Source of the DNA: Streptomyces violaceorubidus | GTDB taxonomy: Bacteria > Actinomycetota > Actinomycetes > Streptomycetales > Streptomycetaceae | Direction of reading: 5' to 3' | Length of the DNA: 64,000 nucleotides | Assembly: GCF_000717995.1 (NCBI RefSeq) | Contig: NZ_JODM01000006.1 | Span: 124,001-188,000 of the forward strand | Part shown: positions 51,235-59,816 of the stretch, in pieces | Layout of the letters: every line of letters starts with the position of its first letter | Numbering within the stretch: the first letter of the stretch is position 1 | Program-made: the position numbers and the translations under genes | Notes under the pieces: generated by a model | Databases searched by the model: none | The model's input: only the letters and a program-made list of their open reading frames with translations | Told to the model about the DNA's origin: nothing

Positions 51235-51975
51235 TCAGCGGACCGTCGGGCTCGGTGTCGGTGCGGAGGTGTTCACCTCCAGGCCCGGCGGCGAGGTGAG
51301 CGAGAGCACCGGTTCGCCGGGCTGCGGAGCCGGCGGCGTGAGCTGCGCCTTGGGCAGGGTCGGCGGAGCGGTCTGCTGGAAGTTGACCTGGTCGAAGTTG
51401 ACCAGCCCGGTCTTCTCCAGCACGGTGATGTGGTCCAGGACCGTGTCGTTGGCCTGGTCGGCGAGCTGCCGCACCAGGGAGTTCTTGGTGTTGGCGCGGA
51501 TGTTGGCGATGGCCGGGAAGATCTGGCCGTGGGTGATCCGCATGATGTTGACCGCGGTGGTGTCGAACTGCTTGCCCGTGGTCCCGTTCACGGTCGACAC
51601 GAACTGCTGCTGCTGCGGCGAGGCCAGGTTGGGCAGGGTGATGCCCAGCTCCGGCGCGATCCTGCGGCAGGTGGCGTCCAGCCGGGAGTGGCCGACGACC
51701 AGGTGCTCACCGGCTTCCCGCATCTCCGGTGTCGTCCCGCGCTCCATGGCCATCAGCCCCAGCGGGTGCTCCCACAGCCCCGCGGCTCGCACCTTCACCA
51801 CGAAGTCCCGGTCCTGCTCGGTGAGCGGCCCGTACCGCGTGTTGGTGACGACCCGGGCCTGGTCACTGCCCGCGTTCCGCACCCCGAGCATGGTCGGGTA
51901 GGCGAGCGCGGTGAGGGTGAGGACGAGGGCACCGGCCACGAAGGCGGTCCCTGCCGTGGTGCGCATGATGCGCAT
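51235..51975 (-). CDS. DUF4142 exported protein
   Basis: A 246-residue exported protein. A signal-type helix (FVAGALVLTLTALAYPTML) follows MRIMRTT; the DUF4142 four-helix, ferritin-like domain spans about 50-195 (LTEQDRDFVVKVRAAGLWEHPLGLMAMERG, then MREAGEHLVVGHSRLDATCRRIAPELGI). A Pro-rich tail ends it. AGGAGG precedes ATG 51975. Function unknown. Its 5' 181 bp are overlapped in another frame by the run-on end of the HAD phosphatase gene. Confidence 0.88.
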   Translation of the reverse strand: MRIMRTTAGTAFVAGALVLTLTALAYPTMLGVRNAGSDQARVVTNTRYGPLTEQDRDFVVKVRAAGLWEHPLGLMAMERGTTPEMREAGEHLVVGHSRLDATCRRIAPELGITLPNLASPQQQQFVSTVNGTTGKQFDTTAVNIMRITHGQIFPAIANIRANTKNSLVRQLADQANDTVLDHITVLEKTGLVNFDQVNFQQTAPPTLPKAQLTPPAPQPGEPVLSLTSPPGLEVNTSAPTPSPTVR

Positions 51976-52859
51976 CGTGCCTCCTGGGGCGAAGACAGGC
52001 TCGGACACCCGGAGGTACGGATACGGAACGCGATCTGATCACCCCTCCGGGCAAAACCTGCGACGCAGAACCTGCGAAGCGAGGCATGCGAGACGGGGCG
52101 TGCGAGACGAGGCGTGCGAGACGGGGCATGCGAGACGAGGCGTGCGAGACGGGGCATGCGAGACGAGGCGTGCGAGACGGGGCATGCGAGACGCGCCCGC
52201 GCCGTGAACTCCTCCTGGCCCCCGCGCACCAGCAGATCCGCGGCGGCGAACTCCGGGGCGTCGGCCTGCGCCGCGACGTACGGGATCGCGACGCAGCGCA
52301 TTCCGGCCGCGTACGCCGCGGCGGCGCCGGGAGCGGCGTCCTCCAGGACCACGCAGCGGGCCGGTTCCGCGCCCAACCGGCGGGCCGCCTCCAGGAAGAC
52401 GTCGGGGGCGGGCTTGCCCCGCGCCACCTCGTCGGCCGAGACGACCGTGCGCAGGTGTGCGTCCAGGCCGGTGCGGGCCAGGATCGCTGCGATGGCCCCG
52501 GGCGAGGAACCCGACGCCACCGCCATCGGTACGCCCTCGCCCGCCAGCAGCTCGACGAACCTGCGCATCTCGGGATACGCCCGGGACGAACTGCCGGCGA
52601 GCTCCAGGTAGTGGCGGTTCTTGACGGCGAGCAGTTCCTCGACCGGGGCCCGCAGTCCGTACCGCCGCTTCCAGTCGGCCACCGTCTCCCGGGTGCTGAT
52701 ACCCACGTACGCCTCGTGGTCGGCCCAGGTGAAGTCCGCCACGCCGTACTCGGTGAGGGTGCGCCGGCCCGCTTCGTAATAGTTCGGCTCGCTGTCCACG
52801 AGCGTTCCGTCGAGATCGAAGATGACCGAGATGCCGCCAAGCGTGCCCATGGTGCTCAT
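51795..52859 (-). CDS. HAD-family phosphatase with abnormal run-on C-terminus
   Basis: The first 220 residues are a beta-phosphoglucomutase-type HAD hydrolase: nucleophile motif I VIFDLDGTLVDSE (about 12-24), motif II VASGSSPG, motif III RGKPAPDVFLEA and motif IV VLEDAAPGAAAA. Normal proteins would end near LLVRGGQEEFTAR; here the frame enters a 14-bp tandem repeat (52083-52194), yielding RLACPVSHASSRMP-like 14-residue periods, and continues to 51795 inside the DUF4142 gene. The total is 354 residues. The extra 130 residues are almost certainly not functional. The gene follows the AsnC regulator by 20 bp. Confidence 0.8.
   Translation of the reverse strand: MSTMGTLGGISVIFDLDGTLVDSEPNYYEAGRRTLTEYGVADFTWADHEAYVGISTRETVADWKRRYGLRAPVEELLAVKNRHYLELAGSSSRAYPEMRRFVELLAGEGVPMAVASGSSPGAIAAILARTGLDAHLRTVVSADEVARGKPAPDVFLEAARRLGAEPARCVVLEDAAPGAAAAYAAGMRCVAIPYVAAQADAPEFAAADLLVRGGQEEFTARARLACPVSHASSRMPRLARLVSHAPSRTPRLARPVSHASLRRFCVAGFARRGDQIAFRIRTSGCPSLSSPQEARCASCAPRQGPPSWPVPSSSPSPRSPTRPCSGCGTRAVTRPGSSPTRGTGRSPSRTGTSW
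52083..52194. repeat. 14-bp tandem repeat, eight units
   Basis: Eight 14-bp units fill 52083-52194, built on GGC(A/G)TGCGAGACG(G/A). The order of types is A-g, G-a, G-g, A-a, G-g, A-a, G-g, A-c, so a 28-bp higher-order unit has been copied as well. It lies in the 3' part of the HAD reading frame. Related fragments (CTGCGACGCAGAACCTGCGAAGC) occur just to the left. Confidence 0.93.
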
Positions 52860-52879
52860 GGCGTCCAGGATGCCAAGGA

Positions 52880-53356
52880 TCACCTGCGGGCCGAGCGCCC
52901 GATCGACTCCACGAGCGGGAGCAGCCGGTGCGGCACCCGCTCGCGCAGCGCCACCTCGCTGCGGGTGCGGACCACACCGGGCAGGCTGATCAGCTTCTGC
53001 ACCACGTCCTCCAGGTGCGCGTTGTCGCGGGCCACGACGCGGGTCAGCAGGTCCCCGCCGCCCGTGATGGAGAAGGCCTCGACGATCTCCGGCACCGCCG
53101 CCAGGGCCTCGCCCACCTCGTCCAGATGACCCTGGGTGACCTCGATGTGCACGAACGCGAGCACCGGGTGGCCCAGGGCGGCGGGGGAGAGGGACGGAGC
53201 GGTACCGGTGATCACGCCGTCGCGCTCCAAGCGGTCCAGCCGGGCCTGGAGGGTGCCGCGCGCGATCCCGAGCAGGCGGGCGTACTCCCGCACGCTGGTG
53301 CGCGGCTGTTCGAGCAGCAGTCTCAGGATGCGGGTGTCGAGCTCGTCGACGGCCAT
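52880..53356 (-). CDS. Lrp/AsnC-family regulator
   Basis: A 158-residue regulator with the N-terminal helix-turn-helix ELDTRILRLLLEQPRTSVREYARLLGIARGTLQARLDRLERDGVI and the C-terminal RAM/AsnC ligand domain (VLAFVHIEVTQG...VPEIVEAFSITGGGDLLTRVVARDNAHLEDVVQKLISLPGVVRTRSEVAL). ATG 53356 is the start. It diverges from the FUSC transporter gene, with palindromes in between, so it probably controls it or itself in response to an amino acid or aromatic acid. Confidence 0.93.
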   Translation of the reverse strand: MAVDELDTRILRLLLEQPRTSVREYARLLGIARGTLQARLDRLERDGVITGTAPSLSPAALGHPVLAFVHIEVTQGHLDEVGEALAAVPEIVEAFSITGGGDLLTRVVARDNAHLEDVVQKLISLPGVVRTRSEVALRERVPHRLLPLVESIGRSARR

Positions 53357-53378
53357 CGCGGGTCCGGCCCCTCTCGTC

Positions 53379-53432
53379 GGCCATTGGCCCTCCGGTGGCC
53401 GCAGGCATGCCGTGGTTACTGTACCAATGGCC
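53379..53432. promoter_or_regulatory. Palindromes upstream of asnC-type gene
   Basis: GGCCATTGGCC (53379-53389) is itself a perfect palindrome around T. CCAATGGCC (53424-53432) is the exact reverse complement of GGCCATTGG, 36 bp further right. A/T-rich GTACCAAT and TTACTGTACC lie between. Lrp-type octamers wrap DNA carrying several such sites. Confidence 0.5.
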
Positions 53433-53490
53433 CACCCTGACCGCGCCCGGTTGAGCCACTGGTGGCAAAGATGCTCCTATAGAGGTGTCG

Positions 53491-53556
53491 ATGGCGCTGC
53501 GGATCCCCGCGGCGCCTTTTGCGTGCGGTGACTTCCGGGCCAGTGGGCGTGAGTGA
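53491..53556 (+). CDS. Possible 21-codon leader peptide
   Basis: ATG 53491 is preceded by GAGGTG and opens a 21-codon frame, MALRIPAAPFACGDFRASGRE, with a TGA at 53554, 18 bp before the FUSC start. Its first eight codons are the left arm and loop of the hairpin at 53493-53516, the usual layout of a leader-peptide attenuator. No run of a single amino acid is seen. Confidence 0.35.
   Translation: MALRIPAAPFACGDFRASGRE
53493..53520 (+). terminator. Intrinsic-terminator-like hairpin in the FUSC leader
   Basis: GGCGCTGCGG (53493-53502) pairs with CCGCGGCGCC (53507-53516) over a four-base ATCC loop, with one G-T wobble, and is followed by TTTT (53517-53520). It stands 55 bp before the exporter start codon, inside the candidate leader frame, so it could act as an attenuator. 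Confidence 0.5.
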
Positions 53557-53574
53557 GCGAGGGGGCGTTGATCA

Positions 53575-55065
53575 GTGCTGAAGAAGGTGTTCGTGAGCCC
53601 GGACCCGGTGCGGTCCCGGCTGCGGTTCGCAGCCCGGGCCGTCCTCGGCATCGGGCTGGCCGTCGTGGTGTGCGGGCTGGCCGGTACCTCCCTGGTCGGC
53701 GCGATCACCGGCGGCCTCGCCGCCCTGCTCGCGCTCTTCACCGTCACCGACGCCACCGTGCGCGGCCAGGCCGTCACCACCGCGCTGCTGCCGGTCGCCG
53801 GGCTGCCGGTGCTCACCGCCGCAGCCGCGCTGCACGACCTCCCCGCGGCCCGGGACCTCACCTTCCTCGCCGTCGTCGGCGCGGGCGTGTACGCGCGCCG
53901 CTGGGGTCCGCGCGGGCACAGCCTCGGCGTCTTCGCCTTCATGACCTTCTTCATCGCCCAGTTCCTGCACGCCACCGTGGACCGGCTGCCCGAGATGTTC
54001 GCCGCCGTCCTGCTGTCCGTGGCCGCCGCCGCGGCGGTGCGGTTCGGCCTGTGGTGCTACGAGCGCCGCCGGCCCGCGCCCGCCGTCCTGGCGCCGCCCG
54101 CCGGCACCGGGCTGGCCCGCATCACCACCCGGCAGGCGGTGCAGGCCGCCGCGGGCGCCGGTTTCGCCCTGGTCGTGGGCCAGCTGGTGTCCGGCGACCG
54201 CTGGTACTGGGCCGTCGGCGCGACCTGGTGGGTGTTCGTCAACACCACCTCGCGCGGCGAGACGCTGGTGCGCGGCTTCCGCCGCGTCCTCGGCACGGTC
54301 GTCGGCATCGGGCTGGGCTTCCTGGTCGCCGTGCCGGTGGCCGGGGCCCCGGTGCCCACCGCCGTACTGGCCGCCGTGTGCGTCTTCGGCATCTTCTACA
54401 CCGCCGCGGTCTCCTACACCTGGATGATGCTCTGCGTGACCCTGCTCGCCGAGCTGCTCTACGGCCTCCTGGGCGTCCTCAGCCCCGGCCTGCTCGCCCT
54501 GCGGATCGCCGAGACCGGCGTGGGCGCGCTCGGTGCCGCGCTCGCCGTGCTCTTCGTCCTGCCGGTCACCACGCACGCCGTCACCGACGCCTGGATCCAG
54601 CGCGCCCTGCGCTGCGTGCACGCGTGCACCGCGGAGGCCGCCGCCCGACTCGCCGGAAGCGAGGTTGCCGACCCGGCGACGCGTGTGGCGGAACTGGGGC
54701 AGCTGCTGGGCCGGGTACGGGTGGCGGTCGCCCCGCTCGTGCACCCGCTGAGCCCGATGCACGGCCGTCGGCAGCGGGCCCGCCGGGTCCTCGGCCTGCT
54801 CGACGACTGCGCCCGGGAGATCCGCGGCCTGGTCGCCGTCGCCGCCGACCCCGAAGCCTCGCACGACGCCCGGCTGGCCGCCGCCTGCTGGCGTGTCGAG
54901 GCCGCGGTCGAGGCACTCACCGGCAAGGGTGCCGTCCCGGCTCGCGCGGGCGGGCCCCGCGCCGCCGACCCCGCGCTGGCCCACCTGCACGACCTGGAAC
55001 ACGCCCTCGCCGAACTCGCCGCGCCTCTCAGCAGCCCCACCGGCTCACGCCTGGCCGGCGCCTGA
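53575..55065 (+). CDS. FUSC-family (aromatic acid exporter-like) membrane protein
   Basis: A 496-residue protein with two clusters of membrane helices (about 22-140 and 185-345) and cytoplasmic helical domains (about 355-496), the FUSC/YccS/ArAE layout. GDRWYWAVGATWWVFVNTTSRGETLVRGFRRVLGTVVGIGLG is the conserved fusaric-acid resistance block. It may export weak aromatic acids, and the divergent AsnC-type regulator may sense them. GTG 53575 follows GAGGGGGCG. A 5' leader with a hairpin and a short frame precedes it. Confidence 0.88.
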   Translation: MLKKVFVSPDPVRSRLRFAARAVLGIGLAVVVCGLAGTSLVGAITGGLAALLALFTVTDATVRGQAVTTALLPVAGLPVLTAAAALHDLPAARDLTFLAVVGAGVYARRWGPRGHSLGVFAFMTFFIAQFLHATVDRLPEMFAAVLLSVAAAAAVRFGLWCYERRRPAPAVLAPPAGTGLARITTRQAVQAAAGAGFALVVGQLVSGDRWYWAVGATWWVFVNTTSRGETLVRGFRRVLGTVVGIGLGFLVAVPVAGAPVPTAVLAAVCVFGIFYTAAVSYTWMMLCVTLLAELLYGLLGVLSPGLLALRIAETGVGALGAALAVLFVLPVTTHAVTDAWIQRALRCVHACTAEAAARLAGSEVADPATRVAELGQLLGRVRVAVAPLVHPLSPMHGRRQRARRVLGLLDDCAREIRGLVAVAADPEASHDARLAAACWRVEAAVEALTGKGAVPARAGGPRAADPALAHLHDLEHALAELAAPLSSPTGSRLAGA

Positions 55066-55239
55066 CCCGTCCATCCGTCGTGTCCATCCGCCGCGTCCGT
55101 CCACCGCGCCGTGCCACCCGTTTGGTCTAGACCGCAGGTGATCGACTGCTACCGTCGCTCCGGGGCGGACGATCAGGGTCGGCCTCCACGCGACGCGGGA
55201 CGAAGCGGGACGAGACGAAGCGGGACGAGAGGGGCAGCG

Positions 55240-56283
55240 GTGACGGACGGCGGCGGCAGGCGGCAGCGGCGGGCGTACATCGGTTCGTTCACGGCGGCCG
55301 GCGGCCCCGGGATCCTGACGGCGACCGTCGCCCCCGACAGCGGCGCCCTCACGGTCGTGAGCGGCACTGACGGGCTGGCCGACCCCTCCTACCTGGCCCT
55401 GGCGCCCGACGGGGACACGCTCTACGCCGTCAGCGAGACGGCCGAGGGCGCGGTGGCCGCCTACCGGGTGAACGGGGACAGGCCCGAGCCCGCCGGACGG
55501 CCGGTGTCCGTCGGGGGCGACGGACCGACCCACCTCAGCCTGTACGCGGGGCACGTGCTGACCGCGAACTACGGCTCCGGCACCGTCACCGCCGTACCGG
55601 TCCGCCCCGACGGCACCCTCGCCCGCTCCGCGTCCGGCATCCTGCGCCACACCGGCTCCGGCCCGCACGCCCAGCGGCAGCAGGGGCCGCACGCCCACCA
55701 GGTGCTGCCCGACCCCAGCGGGCGGTGGGCCGTCAGCGTCGACCTCGGCACCGACTCCGTGCGGGTCTGCACCCTCGCGGACGGCGCCCCCGCCGTGCAC
55801 CGGGAGACCGCGCTGCGGCCGGGATCGGGACCGCGGCACCTGGCCTTCCACCCGGACGGCACCCACGCCTACGTCCTCAACGAACTGGCACCCACCGTCA
55901 CCGTCTGCCACTGGGACGCCGCCGACGGCCTGCTCAAGCCCCTGACCGAGGTACCGGTGCTGCCGGGCGCCCCGGCGGGCGACGCCTACCCGTCCGGCAT
56001 CGCCGTCTCGTCCGACGGCCGCTTCGTGTGGACCGCCACCCGCGGCGAGGACGTCCTGTCCGTGCTGGAGGTGGAGCCGGACGGTCTGCGGCTGTCGGCC
56101 ACCGTGCCCTGCGGCGGACACTGGCCCCGCGACATCACCGTGTCGGACGGCTTCCTGTACACGGCCAACGAGCGCTCCGGAGACGTCACCTGGTTCGCCC
56201 TGGACCCGGCCACCGGCACCCCCCGCCGCACCGGCTCCCTCGCCGTCCCGGCAGCCTCCTGCGTGATCTTCGCCCCGGCGTAA
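55240..56283 (+). CDS. Lactonase-family beta-propeller protein (6-phosphogluconolactonase type)
   Basis: A 347-residue seven-bladed beta-propeller of the YbhE/lactonase family. AYIGSFTAAGGPGI at the start, HLAFHPDGTHAYVLNELAPTVTVC and ASCVIFAPA at the end are family blocks, and the repeated VxxDGxxL/LSPDGR pattern marks the blades. The role is 6-phosphogluconolactone hydrolysis or, more loosely, a lactonase. GTG 55240 lies behind GAGGGGC; the preceding 130 bp contain short repeats of CGAAGCGGGACGAGA. A strong terminator follows. Confidence 0.85.
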   Translation: MTDGGGRRQRRAYIGSFTAAGGPGILTATVAPDSGALTVVSGTDGLADPSYLALAPDGDTLYAVSETAEGAVAAYRVNGDRPEPAGRPVSVGGDGPTHLSLYAGHVLTANYGSGTVTAVPVRPDGTLARSASGILRHTGSGPHAQRQQGPHAHQVLPDPSGRWAVSVDLGTDSVRVCTLADGAPAVHRETALRPGSGPRHLAFHPDGTHAYVLNELAPTVTVCHWDAADGLLKPLTEVPVLPGAPAGDAYPSGIAVSSDGRFVWTATRGEDVLSVLEVEPDGLRLSATVPCGGHWPRDITVSDGFLYTANERSGDVTWFALDPATGTPRRTGSLAVPAASCVIFAPA

Positions 56284-56381
56284 CCGAGCTTCGAGCAGGA
56301 GCCCACCGCTCGCACACGGCTGCGGGCGATCGTGGTGCCGCTGGGGCGCCATGGGCGGGCGCGGCGGCAACCCGGCAGTGC

Positions 56382-56419
56382 GGAAAGGGCCCGCTCCTCT
56401 CCCGGAGCGGGCCCTTTCC
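56382..56419. terminator. Strong bidirectional terminator
   Basis: GGAAAGGGCCCGCTCC (56382-56397) and GGAGCGGGCCCTTTCC (56404-56419) are exact reverse complements, a 16-bp stem with a six-base loop. It separates the converging lactonase and CbiX-like genes. Confidence 0.9.
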
Positions 56420-56445
56420 CATACGCCGTAACGCGCAAGCGCGCC

Positions 56446-57372
56446 TCACCGAACCGGCGCCCCCTGCGCCTGCTGAGGCGAGATGCCGAGCGCCGTCGTG
56501 TACTTGGCCAGCGCCAGCTTGCCGATCGCCGGGTACGGGCCGAGCGGCTCGGCGGTGGAGCAGCCCGCCTCCTTGGCCGCCTCCTCCAGCACGGAGGCCT
56601 CGATCTCCGGGCCGATCAGGTACGGCGCCAGCGCCAGCTGCTGAGATCCCGAGGAACGCAGCTGCTCGGCCACCGACGCGATCGAGCCCTCCTCGTCCAG
56701 CGCCGCCGCGATCACCGGCACCGCGAGGCGCGCGGCGAGCAGCATGCCGGTGATCCCGGCCGCCTGGACGGCCTCGTCACCGCCGACGGAGGCGAGGATG
56801 ATGCCGTCCGCCGCGGTCGCCACGGTGAACAGGCGGGCGCGGTCGGCCCGGGCGAGACCGGCCTCCGAGAGCCGCACGTGCAGGGCCTCGGCCAGCAGCG
56901 GGTGCGGTCCGAGCACGTCGGTCAGCTCGGCCGCGATCCTGCTGTCCATCACGGCCTGCCGGATCCGGCGCAGCAGCGCGTTGTCCGGCCCGGCGAGCAG
57001 CGGCACGACGACCGCGACGGGGCCCTCGGGCTCCTTCACGTCCAGACCCGCGGCGCGCGCCTGCTCGAAGCGGGCGGTGCGCTCCTCGGCGGTCCGCACG
57101 AGCACGGAGGTCAGGGAGGGGAACTCGGCGTCGTCGTCCCCGTCGAGGTGGCCGATCCGGGCGTCGAGGCCGGGCAGTTCGGAACGGGCGATGCTGATGA
57201 CCTCGTCGGCGAGGCCCCGGGTGGCGCTACTGGGCGTCCCCGGCACCGCGAGGACGAGCGCCGGCGCGCCCTCGGGAGCCACCAGGGGTTCGGGACGGCG
57301 GTGCCGTCCGGGCTGGCGGGGGCGCGGCATTCGTACGGGCAGGCCGGACGCGGGCCCAGTGGGGGAGCTCAT
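56446..57372 (-). CDS. CbiX/SirB-like sirohydrochlorin chelatase-family protein
   Basis: A 308-residue protein with two tandem CbiX-type halves. The first starts ALVLAVPGTPSSATRG and continues VPLLAGPDNALLRRIRQAV; the second includes TVATAADGIILASVGGDEAVQAAGITGMLLAARLAVPVIAAAL and ends with GPYPAIGKLALAKYTTALG. The metal-binding His of CbiX (usual HGSR at the position of VPGTPS) is not present, so classical ferrochelation is doubtful. Streptomyces orthologs usually lie beside sulphate-assimilation genes; here they do not. ATG 57372 has no clear ribosome site. Confidence 0.75.
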   Translation of the reverse strand: MSSPTGPASGLPVRMPRPRQPGRHRRPEPLVAPEGAPALVLAVPGTPSSATRGLADEVISIARSELPGLDARIGHLDGDDDAEFPSLTSVLVRTAEERTARFEQARAAGLDVKEPEGPVAVVVPLLAGPDNALLRRIRQAVMDSRIAAELTDVLGPHPLLAEALHVRLSEAGLARADRARLFTVATAADGIILASVGGDEAVQAAGITGMLLAARLAVPVIAAALDEEGSIASVAEQLRSSGSQQLALAPYLIGPEIEASVLEEAAKEAGCSTAEPLGPYPAIGKLALAKYTTALGISPQQAQGAPVR

Positions 57373-57834
57373 GGCGCCGCATGTTACTGGTTTCCGGGGT
57401 TTCCCTGTTCGGGGAGGGTGCGGGTGAGCGGTATCCGTCCGGTTTTGTCTGATGAGTGATGTACGGATCGGCCGACATCGGCATGATTCACCTCGTCGGC
57501 CGACCACTTCTCGGCCGCCCGGCACGACCGCCGCCCACGGCATCCTGTCGGCACTCGGAAGGGTGAGTGAGCCGGCCACCGGGCCGGTCGCGATCCGGAC
57601 CGCAGCAGCCCGCGCCGATGACCCCGACGAGGGGCTCGCCGCGGTCGGACAGACCGCGGTGCCCGAGTCGGCCGTGTGCCGACCCGGGCGGCCCTGCCGC
57701 CGTCGGGTCCCGCCGCCGTTCCGCCCGTTCCGCCCGGCCCGCCCGTCACGGGCGCGTGGCGCCGGCGGGACAGGCCGGTCCCGCCGACGACGCGCAGCCC
57801 GAGCCGCCGGAATCCACGGCGAGGCAGCCCGTGC
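57373..57834. other. Gene-poor 460-bp gap
   Basis: Nothing convincing is coded between the CbiX-like gene and the uracil-DNA glycosylase stop. A rightward frame from 57452 and a leftward one from 57749 are open but give Arg/Pro/Gly-rich composition with no recognisable domain. CCGCGGTC-GGACA-GACCGCGG (57639-57659) is a perfect 8-bp hairpin that might end transcripts from the glycosylase gene. Confidence 0.5.
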
Positions 57835-58521
57835 TCAGGGCAGGCGCCAGTCGACCGGTTGGCCTCCCAGGCGCATCAGCAGGTCGTTGGCCCGGCTGAA
57901 CGGACGGGAGCCGAAGAAGCCCCGGTCGGCCGACATCGGGGACGGATGCGCCGACTCCACGGCCGGCAGGTCGCCGAGCAGCGGCCGCAGATTGCGGGCG
58001 TCGCGGCCCCAGAGGATGGACACCATCGGCTTGCCGCGCGCCGCGAGGGCCCGAATCGCCTGCTCGGTGACCTCCTCCCAGCCCTTGCCGCGGTGGGCGG
58101 CGGGCTTGCGCGGGGCCGTGGTGAGCGCCCTGTTGAGCAGCAGCACACCCTGCTGTGTCCAGGGGGTCAGGTCCCCGTTGGAGGGCTGCGGGAGATTCAG
58201 GTCGGTATGCAGCTCCCGGAAGATGTTGACGAGGCTTCCGGGCAACGGGCGTACCTCGGGCGCGACGGAGAACGACAGTCCGACGGCGTGCCCCGGAGTG
58301 GGGTAGGGGTCCTGTCCGACGATCAGGACCCGTACGTCGTCGAAGGGTTGCTGGAAGGCCCGCAGGACGTTCGCCCCCGCCGGCAGGTAGGTGCGGCCGG
58401 CGGCGATCTCCGCGCGCAGGAACTCACCCATCGAGGTGATCCGTCCGGCGACGGGTTCCAGGGCTTTCGCCCAGCCCGCTTCGACGATTTCGTTCAAGGG
58501 TCGTGGTGCCACGGGCGTCAC
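57835..58521 (-). CDS. ung: Uracil-DNA glycosylase, family 1
   Basis: A 228-residue DNA-repair enzyme that removes uracil from DNA. Motif [18 protein letters not shown] carries the catalytic Asp; [17 protein letters not shown] with the uracil-recognition Asn, [14 protein letters not shown] and the leucine/minor-groove loop [18 protein letters not shown] with the catalytic His follow. Length and order match UDG family 1. GTG 58521 or GTG 58512 can serve as start. A bacterial organism with high G+C depends on it against cytosine deamination. Confidence 0.95.
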   Translation of the reverse strand: MTPVAPRPLNEIVEAGWAKALEPVAGRITSMGEFLRAEIAAGRTYLPAGANVLRAFQQPFDDVRVLIVGQDPYPTPGHAVGLSFSVAPEVRPLPGSLVNIFRELHTDLNLPQPSNGDLTPWTQQGVLLLNRALTTAPRKPAAHRGKGWEEVTEQAIRALAARGKPMVSILWGRDARNLRPLLGDLPAVESAHPSPMSADRGFFGSRPFSRANDLLMRLGGQPVDWRLP

Positions 58522-58582
58522 CCTACTGCCGTACGGGTGACGCCGATCAACCGGTGGTCAAGGCCGGTCCCCCCGGTCCGCA

Positions 58583-59668
58583 TCACCCGACGACCGCGGC
58601 CCGCACGCACAGCACGTCCGGCAGGTGGGAGGCCAACTGCCGCCAGCTGTCGCCGTCGTCGGCCGACGCGAACACCTCGCCGTTGCGGTTGCCGAAGTAC
58701 ACGCCCGCGCGGTCCGCGTCGTCGGTGCACAGCGCGTCGCGCAACACCGTGCCGTAGTGGTCCTCCTGGGGCAGGCCCACCGAGAGCGGCTCCCAGCTCT
58801 TGCCCGCGTCCGCGGTGCGGAAGACCCGGCACCGGTGGTCGGCGGGCACCCGGTCGGCGTCGGCGTTGATCGGGAACACGTACGCCGTGTCGCCGCGGTG
58901 CGGGTGGGCCGCCACCGCGAAGCCGAAGGTGGAGGGCAGGCCTTCGCCGATGTCCGTCCAGTGCGCTCCGGCGTCGTCACTGCGGTACACCCCCCAGTGG
59001 TTCTGGAGGTACAGGCGGTCCGGGGTGGCCGCGTCGCGCGCGACCTTGTGCACGCACTGGCCGAACTCCGGGTCGGGGTCCGGCAGGAAGACGGCGGAGA
59101 CACCGGAGTTCGACGGCGCCCAGCTCGCGCCGCCGTCGGCGGTGCGGAACACGCCCGCGGTCGACACGGCGACCGTCACCGACTTGGGGTCGCGCCGGTC
59201 GGTGAGGACGGTGTGCAGCCCCTCACCGCCACCGCCCGGCACCCACTTCGACCGGGTGGGGTGCTCCCACAGCGGGCGGACCAGCTCGAAGCTCTCACCG
59301 CGGTCCTCCGAGCGGTACAGCGCCGCCGGTTCCGTGCCCGCGTACACCACGTCCGGCTCGGCGGCCGCCGGGTGCAGCTGCCACACCCGCTCCAGGGAAG
59401 CGCCGGTGTCCTTGGGGAACTTGACGGCGGGCGCGGCCGGTTCGGTCCAGGTCCGGCCCAGGTCGTCGGAGTGGAACACCGACGGCCCCCAGTGCGCGCT
59501 GTCCCCGCCGGCCAGCAGCCGCGGGGTGTCGCCGCGGGTGTCGAGGGCGACCGAGTAGATCGCCTGTGCGTTGAAGTAGGGACTCTCGTCGAACTCCCAG
59601 GTGCCACTCCGCCGGCGCCCGATGAACAGGCCCTTGCGGGTGCCCACGGCGAGCAGTACTTCGGTCAT
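58583..59668 (-). CDS. Asp-box (BNR) beta-propeller protein
   Basis: A 361-residue cytoplasmic beta-propeller of the sialidase/photosystem-stability-factor-like (VPS10/BNR) fold, starting MTEVLLAVGTRKGLFIGRR. Six Asp boxes (S/T-x-D-x-G-x-x-W/F) are spaced along it: SDDLGRTW, SEDRGESF, TADGGASW, SDDAGAHW, TADAGKSW and SADDGDSW. Sialidase catalytic Arg residues and signal peptide are not apparent, so a binding rather than enzymic role is likelier. GGAGGTGATCGGC ahead of ATG 59668 is a clear ribosome site. Confidence 0.88.
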   Translation of the reverse strand: MTEVLLAVGTRKGLFIGRRRSGTWEFDESPYFNAQAIYSVALDTRGDTPRLLAGGDSAHWGPSVFHSDDLGRTWTEPAAPAVKFPKDTGASLERVWQLHPAAAEPDVVYAGTEPAALYRSEDRGESFELVRPLWEHPTRSKWVPGGGGEGLHTVLTDRRDPKSVTVAVSTAGVFRTADGGASWAPSNSGVSAVFLPDPDPEFGQCVHKVARDAATPDRLYLQNHWGVYRSDDAGAHWTDIGEGLPSTFGFAVAAHPHRGDTAYVFPINADADRVPADHRCRVFRTADAGKSWEPLSVGLPQEDHYGTVLRDALCTDDADRAGVYFGNRNGEVFASADDGDSWRQLASHLPDVLCVRAAVVG

Positions 59669-59816
59669 GCCGATCACCTCCGCGGCGTCTCGTCGACGCC
59701 TTTGTCTCGGACACGGGCCAGTCTGCACCCAGCCACTGACAGTCACCCCTGGACTGGATGTCGCCCCAGGTCAGGCGGTGGTGTCGGGGTCCGCTCGGAG
59801 GTCTCGGCCCGACCGC

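Noticed and set aside
57452..58306. Rightward frame starting MSDVRIGRHRH
   Set aside because: More than half of it is antisense to uracil-DNA glycosylase, and the rest is Arg/Pro low complexity.
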